Shown here in pieces: positions 17,319 through 25,099 of a stretch of DNA of 25,099 nt; within the stretch, counting starts at the first letter, position 1; each line of letters begins with the position of its first letter. The translations under genes were made by a program, and so were the position numbers. The DNA is taken from the NCBI GenBank assembly GCA_003427395.1, contig BFEA01000013.1, positions 1,662,477-1,687,575 of the forward strand. The letters run 5' to 3'. The DNA comes from Chara braunii (Eukaryota; Streptophyta; Charophyceae; Charales; Characeae). The notes under the pieces are model-generated. The model ran no database searches. It was not told where the DNA came from and was given only the letters and a program-made list of their open reading frames with translations.

Positions 17319-17393
17319 GATCTCGCGCTAATCTGCGAGTGTATCAGAAATGAGATCTCGAGCTAATTTGCGCCCACATTGTATCAGAAACGG
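17319..17393. repeat. Short tandem repeat, about 33-40 bp units
   Basis: GATCTCGCGCTAATCTGCG and GATCTCGAGCTAATTTGCG each lead into TGTATCAGAAA. A related GATATTGCGCTAATTGG precedes them at 17282. Confidence 0.7.
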
Positions 17394-17430
17394 AATCTGT
17401 GGCGTCTCAGGATCATGATCCCTTTGCTAA

Positions 17431-18990
17431 ACCAATCATAGACTGACATCGAAATCATGCGTGAAACGGGAGAGTAAATGCGCGTTGAACAATGATCACC
17501 TTTGTCGCCGTTGGCGGAAAAGACCACGCCTATCAGCGCGTGATCATCGAGATCTTCATCATCGTCGTCGACCTTAACGAAAAAGTGGGTGCGCAGCCAC
17601 AACTGATCATAAGGATCATCATCATTAGCATCCTCGTTAGCCCGAAGGTGTGCATTTTTGCGGGAGATCAACAATGGCACCAATGCTCGATTCAGGGGAG
17701 AGGATGTGTCCAGCAGCGCCCGATCATCCGGGCCATCATCATTATCGCAAGTGAGCAGATCATCATCGCGAGCGGGATGGCTGATCATCATGGGGGAGCA
17801 GATCATGGTCGCAAGCGGGTTAGTAGATCAGTGCGAGTGAGTAGGGTGTCAGGCGGCACCACCATCGTGAACAGGTTCACCATCACACGGGTCTTCAGGA
17901 GCGTGCGCTAATCCCCTTGCATACCTACATCGGATCAAGGGGAACCACGAAAATCAACTATGGGGACCCAATCAACGGGGTCTGGGCTATCGAGCAGATT
18001 GCCATGTGTCATGAGCGAGCCATTGCGAGGATTCTTCAACAGATCATCGGTAGGACAAAAAAAATAACTATGTGGAACAAAGAACGAGCCTGTCATGAGC
18101 GAGCCATTGCGAGGATTGTTCAACAAATCATCGGCAGGACAAAAATAATAACTATGTAGAACAAAGCAAACGAGTCAAGGCCGAGACTTTTGGGTCGGGC
18201 GGGACCAGACAAGGGCCAAAGCAATTAGACCGAACACGGCCAAAGCCGAAGATAATTTAGACCGGGAAGTCTTGGACTAGGTCGGACCAGGAACAAAAAA
18301 ATTGTATAGAAGCAGGAATCTACTCGACGAGCGAGAGAGAGATCGGGGCGACCTTTTTTTTGTGCACTATCACACTGGGATTAAAACTTTCGCGCACAGG
18401 GACCAGCACAGGATTTTCTCCAGCCATATTTAGACTTGGATTGGTTTCTTGCGCAGGAGAACGAGACGAATAATTTATTTGGAATAATTGGAGTGGACTG
18501 GACTTCACTCGAGAGAGGACCGGACAACGGACCTAATCGTAAAAGTAGAGCTTGAGCTCTGACCTCGATGAGCCCACGATTCTACTTCGGAGTCAGAGAG
18601 CTCTAGCCCGGTCCCTTGGGACCGATGGGCCCGTTACCGACACCACCCTATTGGCCGAATGGTCGGGCCTAGAATGTTTATGCGATCCGTTGGGACTCCA
18701 ACGGATTTTTCAGACTCTGGCAATCGACAAGCTTCTTAAACTAGTTGCATCGTCACTTGCCCCATTATTTTCAACCAAGTAAAAATGTTTTTTTTGTTCC
18801 TTCCCACAATTTTCCTTCCTCAATAAGGGTTGTCAGTCTTGTTCATGGTGTTAACTTATTTCTGGTGATACTGGCTAGGCTGTCTTTTTCCCTACAGGAT
18901 ACAGGAGTCGCGAACAACCCTCCCGTGGGTGACAGACACGAGGCAAATTAAACGGGTGGTTCAGTGTGTCGGCGGACCCAACCTTCGATC
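17431..18990 (+). mobile_element. LTR-like block, copy 1
   Basis: Aligns along its length with 21429-22971 at roughly 80-85 percent identity by eye. It sits directly before a tRNA-Asp primer-binding site. TTGTATAGAAG near 18303 can serve as a TATA box and is conserved in copy 2 (near 22276). AATAATTTATTTGGAATAAT (near 18467) may hold a polyadenylation signal. An 84-bp unit starting TGTCATGAGCGAGCC is tandemly repeated at 18007 and 18091 only in this copy. TG and CA termini are not clear. The minus-strand Asp-rich frame at 17384-17806 is covered by GAT/ATC repeats. Confidence 0.6.
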
Positions 18991-18995
18991 GATAG

Positions 18996-19013
18996 TGGCG
19001 CCGTTGTTTGGGA
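18996..19013 (+). promoter_or_regulatory. Primer-binding site, tRNA-Asp type, copy 1
   Basis: TGGCGCCGTTGTTTGGGA matches the complement of the 3' end of plant tRNA-Asp (TGGCGCCGTTGCCGGGGA) at 15 of 18 positions, including the CCA-derived TGG. This primer class is typical of plant Ty3/gypsy elements. Confidence 0.75.
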
Positions 19014-20256
19014 TGGCTGCCTGGTCCGCTAGTAGCTGTAGAGGCGCGGTAGGCTTTAGGAGTGGAAGTTCTGATTACAGCTTCAACATGTACCTGGTTG
19101 GTTTCTCTTGGTGTTTTTAGGTGTGGCGTTGGACGTGAGCATGCGATAGGCGGTTTCGACCCATCTCGACATCCAATGAGATTAGTGATTTATGCATTTT
19201 GATTTTGCATGCTCTTTTTGCATCGATGCTATCTTCTTTTTCATGCTATGACTGCGATTGAGGGAGACATGTTCTGATTTTTCCACCCTGTGGTCAGTCT
19301 GTCCGATTGAAACTCGCAAAGAGAAAATTGAGAGCATAGGAAGAATTGAAGAGAAAGAAGGCGAGGGGAGAAGAGCCCCATAAAAAGGAGTTTGGGAAGG
19401 AAACTAGATAAGTTAGTTGATTGAGATGGATAGCTGGGGGGGTTGACTCACTATACGTCTCAGAGTGAGACCATGCCTGAGTAGAGGCATGGATAGGGGT
19501 AAGGTTGCACGAGCGACACCGCCTCTTCATCCACGTGTGACTTCGGTCCACCCTTAGACACATGAGTTGGCCGACTCTTGTCCAGGTCGCATCAGGGCAG
19601 GCAAGCCAGAGGTGATGGTACTCTGGCCAATCCTCCTTCTCGACATGAGGGTAGGGAGAGGTTCGCCAGAGGGTGGTTTATTACTCGGGCTGTTGACGTT
19701 TTGAAGGGTTACAAAATCGGTCGACGGGGGCCTATCATGTGGGTCTGTGACCTCATCAGTCCAAGAGTGGGAACAGGGGTGAATCGATTTAGAGAGATAG
19801 TGGATTGTTTCTTTATCAGGAATGATGTTCATACTGTCAAGAACAAAAGTCCATGTTAGCCGTGGTACGGGTTCACTTGAGCGAGTAAATTTGCCCCTAG
19901 AAGGAAAAAATAAATATAGACGAACTAGAAAACAAGGGCTAATAGTGAGAGAAGGTGTCCAAAGAGCTACGCCATAAGGGATAAAGGGCATGTGTCATTT
20001 GTAGCAGAAGTGAATGTCATGATATATTTGTCGCTAGATTAATGAAAGTTCTTGGTAATAGATATTGCTCGGCTTTGTCGGACACTGCCAAGCTTGACCG
20101 CTTTTAACTACAAATACGGTCCACAACTCTTTAGTGGGTTTTCGGTGAGCACAAACGTTATCGCTCACTATAGGTTTCATTATGCTTATGGCTGGGAATC
20201 CTCTAGGACCACGACAATGAGGACCATTGTTGTACCTAAGTTCCTCGTTAGAACGG
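19014..20256 (+). mobile_element. Internal (leader) region of LTR-type element, copy 1
   Basis: Matches 22995-24237 throughout. No gag or pol domain is recognisable. Frames of 94 codons (19578-19859, plus) and 145 codons (19554-19991, minus) are open and largely conserved in copy 2. The plus-strand product includes DVLKGYKIGRRGPI, WVCDL and NRFREIVDCFFIR. Because both strands stay open in both copies, the coding strand, if any, cannot be chosen. This looks like a non-autonomous element. Confidence 0.5.
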
Positions 20257-20425
20257 TCTTCGGGTGGTGCTAATCATCATCAACGATTGGTGACCACGCT
20301 ACGTAGGGCCTTTCAATTTCGTCCTTCTGTCAATGAGCTTTTTTGGTTGCTTAGCTACTGTTTGGACAAAGACTTGCCTGGTCGTAGGGAGTTGAGGCGA
20401 GTTGAGGCGAGTTGTCTTCAGGATT

Positions 20426-20670
20426 AGAGCCGAAATAGGTATAGGTTACATATTTGCTATTTCGTCTTTAGGTGTCTGTGGTATTATAACAGCAGGTTGG
20501 TCTAGTGATTCCAAATTTGCTTTTCTAGGAGCACCACGATGTGTTGCTCAAATGGTTTTTATGAAGTTTCTATTGGTTTTATTATAATTACTATATTAAT
20601 TTGCGTAGGTTCTTGTAATTTCACATAAATCGTCATAGCACAAAAACAGATATGGTTTGGTATTCCCCTA
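20426..20670 (+). pseudogene. nad1: Mitochondrial NADH dehydrogenase subunit 1 fragment (nuclear copy)
   Basis: The plus strand translates as [37 protein letters not shown] and RCVAQMV. After a one-base loss near 20558 it continues [20 protein letters not shown], a TAA stop at 20626-20628, then IVIAQKQIWFGIPL. This is the central membrane portion of NAD1 (complex I, ubiquinone-proximal arm). The frameshift and stop make it non-functional. Similarity stops at GIPL (20670). In plant mitochondria an intron position lies close to here, so the fragment may end at an old exon border. It sits between the two LTR-like blocks, either captured by the element or inserted into it. Confidence 0.93.
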
Positions 20671-21400
20671 GCGGTAAGCGGAGAGATAGATCAACGAAGA
20701 ATTATGGACGCAGATCCTGTAGAGAACTAGATGATGCGCTATGGTGAAGAATATAGAGTTCAAGTTTGCGAATTCTCTTACGAAGAACCCGAATTCAGAC
20801 TAGGTGGAGTTTACTTTGTCTGGGAAATCCGTAGAAAGGTCAAAAAGAGGAAAGGTTGATAGATCCTGGAGATCGATTGTACTGAGACCCGAAGTTTGGT
20901 TACTGGTTGTAGCTTCCGTGGGATTCAAAAGAAACTGCAGGTGAAGAAGGGTGTTAGGAACATCTGCACTAGTTGTTAAGGGCTATCTTTATTATGAGAC
21001 TACTACACTCGGTGACGTTTTCCTCAGGTTAGAAAAACAAAGCTACGAGGACCCAGAATTGGGTACTATACCAGGCCTGGACTCTTTGGACGAACTGATT
21101 GTTAAGCCACTAGTATCTCCGAGCCTGTTATTGTCGACCTTGAATTTCATTGCGCTAAGAGTTTGTCGAGCCTGGGTACCACTCTATTTTGTTTCTGGTA
21201 CTATGACGAAAAGAACAAAAAAAAAAAAAAAAAACAAGAAAAGTTGCGTCCGTGAAACTTAGAAAAAAAGGAAAAAAAAAGAAACTAAGCTTTGACCATG
21301 ATTGCAATTGTATACATTCTTGGAACTGGGGTAGTGTGAGTGTGCCGTCGATAAAGGCATCTAAGACCCGTGGGCAGGTTGGAAATTCGAAAAAGATAAT
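20671..21400. other. Sequence after the nad1 fragment, unidentified
   Basis: No similarity to the rest of NAD1 continues. A 42-codon frame at 20731-20859 (MMRYGEEYRVQVCEFSYEEP and onward) and a 103-codon frame at 20951-21262 have normal composition until an A-run near 21215, but I recognise neither. No group II domain V could be found here. It may be mitochondrial spacer, intron or nuclear DNA. Confidence 0.4.
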
Positions 21401-21417
21401 AGAAGGGGGGAAAAAAA
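21401..21417 (+). promoter_or_regulatory. Candidate polypurine tract
   Basis: AGAAGGGGGGAAAAAAA lies about 12 bp before the start of LTR-like copy 2, where a polypurine tract for plus-strand priming is expected. A-rich purine stretches also occur at 21258-21285, so the choice is based on position. Confidence 0.5.
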
Positions 21418-21428
21418 CGGGCACACAG

Positions 21429-22971
21429 ATCCGACCATAAACGAACGTCGTAATCACGAGTGAAATGAGAGAGTGAACGCGCGTTGAACAACGATCATCT
21501 TGATCTCCGTTGGCAGAAACAAACGTACCTATCCACGCGTGATCATCGAAATCTTCATCATCGTCATCGACCTCAGCGGAAAAGTGGGCGCGCAGCCACG
21601 CGTGATCATAAGGATCATCATCGTTAGCATCCTCGTCAGCCCGAAGGTGCGCATTTCGACACGTGATCAACAACGGCGCCATTGCTCGATTTAGGGGAGA
21701 GGATGTGTGCAGCAGCGCCCGATCATCCGGACCATCATCATCATTGCGAGTTAGCAGATCATTATCGCGAGTGGGCAGGCTGGTCATCGCGGGGGAGCAG
21801 ATCATCATCGCAAGCGGGTTAGTAGCGAGTAAGTAGGGTGTCAGGGGCACCACCATCGTAAATACGTTAATCATCACACGGGTCTTCAGGAGCGTGCGCT
21901 AATTACCTTGCATACCTTCATCGGATCAAGGGGAACCACAAAAATCAACTGCGGGGACCCAATTAGCGGGGTTACAAAGTTCAAAGGCGTGGAATACTTC
22001 ACCTAGATTACAACCGCATCGATTTTCGGGCGGGCGGTCTGGGCTATCGAGCAGATTGCCATGTGTCATGAATGAGCAATTGTGAGGATTGTTCAACATA
22101 TTATCGGTAGGACAAAAATAATAACTATGTCGAACAAAGCAAACGAGTCAAGGCTGAGACTTTTGGATCAGGCGGGACAAGACAAGGGCCACGGAAATTG
22201 TACCGAACACGGCAAAAGCCGAAGATAATTTAGACAGGGAAGTCTGGGACCAGGTGAGACCAATAACAAAATTTTTGTATAGAAACAAGAATTTACTCGA
22301 TGTGCGTGGGAGAAACCGGGACGACTTCTTTCTTTATACACTCTCAGATAGGGATTAAAACTTACACGCAGAGGGACGAACAGGGGATTTTCCTGAGCCA
22401 TATTAATTTTATACTCGGATTGTTTTTTCTTGCGCACGAGAACTGAATGAATAATTTATTTGGAATAATTGGACCGGACTGGACTTCACTCGAGAGAGGA
22501 CCGGACAACGAACTTTATGGTAAAAGTAGAGCTTGAGCTCTTACCTCAATGGGCCCGCGATTCTACTTCGGACTCAGAGAGCTTTAGGACGGTCCTTTGG
22601 GACCGATGGGCACATTACTGACACCACCCTATAGGACGAATGGTCGCGCCTAGAATGTTTATGCGATCCGTTGGGACTCGAGTGGATTTTTCAGACTCTG
22701 GCAATGGACAAGCTTCTGAGGCTTGTTGCAGCGCATCTCACCTCATTATTCTGGACTAAACAACAATATTTTTTTTGTTCCTTCCCACAATTTTCCTTCC
22801 TCAACAGGGTTTGTTAGTCTTGTTCATGGTGTTGACTTATTTCTGGTGATACTTGCTAGGTTGTTTTTTTTCCTACAGGATATAAGAGCCTCAAACAACC
22901 CTCCTCTGGGTGACAGACACGGGGCAAATTAAAGGGGTGGTTCAACGTGCAGGCGGACCCAACCATTGGTT
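21429..22971 (+). mobile_element. LTR-like block, copy 2
   Basis: Same order as copy 1, with a TATA-like TTTGTATAGAAAC near 22275. It has about 60 bp (21975-22038) absent from copy 1 and only one of the 84-bp units. The minus-strand Asp-rich frame (21155-21877) is again open through the GAT/ATC repeats. A primer-binding site and leader follow it, so it is not the 3' end of a simple LTR-internal-LTR insertion. Confidence 0.6.
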
Positions 22972-22976
22972 GATAG

Positions 22977-22994
22977 TGGCGCCGTTGTCGGGGA
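22977..22994 (+). promoter_or_regulatory. Primer-binding site, tRNA-Asp type, copy 2
   Basis: TGGCGCCGTTGTCGGGGA matches the tRNA-Asp complement at 17 of 18 positions and is better preserved than copy 1. Confidence 0.8.
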
Positions 22995-24237
22995 TGGATG
23001 CCTCTCGGGACTTCGGTCCGCCTGCAACGGTAGAGGCGCGATAGACTTTAGGAGTGGAAGTTCTGATTACTACTTCAATAGTTAACTTGTTGATTTCTCT
23101 TGGTGGGTGCAGGTGTGGCGCTGGACGTCAGCACGCGACATGCGGTTTCGACCCATCTCGACGCCCGGTAAGACTAGTGATTTATACATTTCGATTTTGC
23201 ATGCTCTTTTTGCATGAACGCTATCTTCTTTTTCATGCTATGACTACGATTGAGGGAGATATGTTCTGATTTTTCCATCCTTTGGTCAGTCTGCCCGATC
23301 GAAACTCATGGAGAGACAATTAAGAGCAGGGGAAGAACTGTACGGAAAGAAGGGGAAGGGGAGAAACGCCCCCAGATCTTGCAAGGAGTTTAGGAGGGAA
23401 ACTAGATAGGTTTAGTTGATTAAGGTGGACAGCTGGGGGAATTGATTCACTACACGTGTCGGGGTGAGACCATGCCTGAGGTGGGCCGAATAGAGGCATG
23501 AATAAGGGTAAGGTTGCACGAGTAACACCGCCTCTTCGTCCGCTTATGACTTCTGTCCACCTTGAGACACATGAGTTGGCCGGCTCGTGTCCACGTCGCA
23601 GTGGGCCAGGCAGGTCAGCGGTGATGGTAATCTAACCAATCCTCCGGCTCAACATGAGGGTAAGGAGAGGTACGCCAGAGGGCGGTTCCTTACTAGGCAT
23701 GTTGACGTTTTGAAGGGTTACAAAATTGGTCGACGGGGGCCTATCGTGTGGGTCTGTGACCTCGTCAGTCCAAGAGTGGGCACAGGGGTGAATCGATTGA
23801 GAGAGATAGTGGATTGTTTCTTTATAAGGACTGGTGTTTATAGAGTCACAAACAGAAGTCCATGTTATCCGTGGTACGGGTTCACTTGAGCGAGTAGATT
23901 TGCCCCTAAAAGGAAGGAGTAAATACATAAAAACGAGAGAACAAGGGGTCTTGGTGTGGGTAAGGATCAAATGTAATCCAAGGAGCTATGCCAGAAGGGA
24001 TAGAGAGCATGTGCCATTTTTAGCAGAAGTGAACGTCATGATATACTTGTCGCTAGATGAATGAAAGTTATCGGTAATAGATACTATTAGGCATTGTCGG
24101 ACACTTCCAAGTCTGACCGCACTTAGCTACAACTACGGTCCACAACTCTTCGGTAAATTTTCGGTGAGCACAAACACTATCACTCACTACAGGGTTCGTT
24201 ATGCTTATGATTGAGAATCCTCTAGGACCACGACAGT
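22995..24237 (+). mobile_element. Internal (leader) region of LTR-type element, copy 2, truncated
   Basis: Parallels 19014-20256. Similarity to copy 1 ends abruptly after CTCTAGGACCACGACA(G/A)TG, where the sequence switches to the interior of a MITE of module M. The 100-codon plus frame at 23587-23889 corresponds to the 19578 frame. The breakpoint removes whatever lay downstream, so it cannot be told whether copy 2 ever contained nad1. Confidence 0.55.
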
Positions 24238-24356
24238 GTCAAATCCCCGGTGACAAACTTTTTCTTCTTGGCTGGCAGCCCCAATTGTTGTGGTCCAATA
24301 GCCCTGAGCCCTTGAAATTTCTGGATTGTCCTTGCCTGGGCGATGTACTGGTGGTT
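24238..24356 (+). mobile_element. MITE-like family member, copy f, left-truncated
   Basis: Starts inside the family core (AATCCCCGGTG) and ends with GTACTGGTGGTT. It aligns with the right 140 bp of the copy at 12254-12451. Confidence 0.7.
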
Positions 24357-24578
24357 TCACTCTCTTTCCTAGATAATTAATCCAATCTTCGAAAATACTA
24401 CCAGTCCATCCCACTCTTACCCACTACATCAAGATATTACATGCCCCGTAATACTGCCACCCTACCCACCCCGGCCACCAAGTTGTCTAATACCCCACAT
24501 ATCCCATACCTCCTCCCCCCTACCCCCGACTTGGCAACCCTCGAGTCTCACTGCTCCCTACGTATCATGAAGCTCTGT

Positions 24579-24760
24579 TCGCCGCGTTTTGGCTAAGTAA
24601 GTCGTGCAGTTTCTGTTCTGATCAATTTAATATCTAATCCGTGGTCCACTGAGGCCGTAAAAAAAAAAAGAAGCCATGTCATGCTGCCAAGTCCTTACCT
24701 CTAAAAATGACATCATCACTAAGTGGCCTGGCACATTCGCGTGTTGCAAATTACCTAAAT
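24579..24760 (+). pseudogene. U2 snRNA-like pseudogene, copy 2
   Basis: GCGTTTTGGCTAAG, then TTTCTGTTCTGATCAATTTA and ATATCTAATCC, match U2 snRNA as in copy 1. The branch-point region reads GTGCAGTTT, closer to the functional GTGTAGTAT than copy 1 (GGGTCGTTT). Both copies share a TAAGTAAG expansion and the TCTAAT change, so they share a diverged ancestor. An A-run replaces the Sm site. Confidence 0.7.
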
Positions 24761-24934
24761 TTCTCCCCGTCTTAGGGTTTCTGCCACCATCACCTGGAAG
24801 CATTCCACACTACGCTCGCTATCGCCCTTCTCGCAACATAGACCTTTGGTCTCAGTCACCTCCTCATTGAGGTCGAATGTTGATAAGCTCCCTCTCTGGG
24901 CTGTGTATAAGCTTAGACACCCTACGCAACGGCG

Positions 24935-24982
24935 ATGGCTGCATTTGGCGAAATCGAGGTTGAAGACATCAACAACTTCACG
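24935..24982 (+). CDS. Possible first-exon remnant (16 codons) before a donor-like site
   Basis: ATG GCT GCA opens a frame reading MAAFGEIEVEDINNFT, which ends at ACG followed by GTGGGT, a plausible splice donor. GTGTATAAGC lies about 25 bp upstream. The equivalent sequence in copy 1 (13101-13141) has GTG for ATG and a 7-bp deletion, so that copy is broken. Without splicing, the frame runs into the poly(C) tract. I do not recognise the peptide. Confidence 0.25.
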
Positions 24983-25008
24983 GTGGGTCTCCTCCCTCAA
25001 CTTCTTTA

Positions 25009-25021
25009 TCCCCCCCCCCCC

Positions 25022-25099
<78 letters not shown>
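25009..25099. repeat. Poly(C) and (CT)n at window edge
   Basis: About 24 C residues, then (CT)n from 25033 to the end of the window. The array is cut by the window boundary. Confidence 0.97.

Larger units (their letters stand above)
24238..25032 (+). repeat. Duplicated module M, copy 2
   Basis: Second copy of the arrangement at 12311-13191: MITE right end, U2-like block, short exon-like end, poly(C). It runs into (CT)n at the window edge. Confidence 0.8.

Noticed and set aside
20671-21262. Frames after nad1 considered as further mitochondrial genes
   Set aside because: They do not match the rest of NAD1 or another mitochondrial protein I can recognise, so no name was given.

Overview
The window looks like repeat-rich nuclear DNA of a eukaryote, most likely a streptophyte (green-lineage) genome. 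Four things point this way. There are two unlinked fragments of mitochondrial genes (cob with group II introns, and nad1). An LTR-element primer-binding site matches the 3' end of plant tRNA-Asp. Intron-like and tRNA-derived repeats are common, and long dinucleotide arrays are dense. A charophyte alga such as Chara, or a bryophyte, would fit, but the sequence alone does not settle the species. I found no intact protein-coding gene and no bacterial operon, CRISPR array or defence system. Most long open frames are translations of microsatellites or purine/pyrimidine tracts.

Layout. 1-2050: a (TG)n array, one candidate coiled-coil exon (149-217), and two tRNA-derived SINE-like units on the minus strand. 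2050-3570: two copies of a short inverted-repeat (MITE-like) family flank a 1.1-kb inverted-repeat element filled with pyrimidine repeats. 3570-6360: purine tracts, (GA)n arrays and small diverged duplications. 6360-6840: a direct repeat with a 107-bp foldback in one copy. 6970-7163: a further MITE. 7515-8650 (minus): a mitochondrial cob fragment containing the end of one group II intron and what looks like a whole second one. 9091-11480: two more MITEs and two copies of a longer repeat (R1) with a tRNA-like end. 12254-13200: a MITE, a U2 snRNA-like pseudogene and poly(C)/(CT)n. 13333-13370: an exact Tn5 mosaic-end junction, which is a library artefact. 13900-15070: purine tracts and (AATC)/(GATT) arrays. 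15550-17430: tandem repeats and a 27-bp minisatellite. 17431-24237: two head-to-tail copies of an LTR-type element, each with an LTR-like block followed by a tRNA-Asp primer-binding site; a broken nad1 fragment lies in the first internal region. 24238-25099: a second copy of the 12.3-13.2 kb module, again ending in poly(C)/(CT)n at the window edge.

The genes do not work together as a pathway. The window records transposition, organelle DNA transfer and microsatellite growth. The most informative items are the cob fragment with two well-formed group II domain V hairpins, the paired U2-like copies in a larger repeated module, the MITE family with an apparent empty site, and the LTR-type pair with nad1 between the LTRs. 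The region around 13.2-13.5 kb should not be trusted as genomic sequence.
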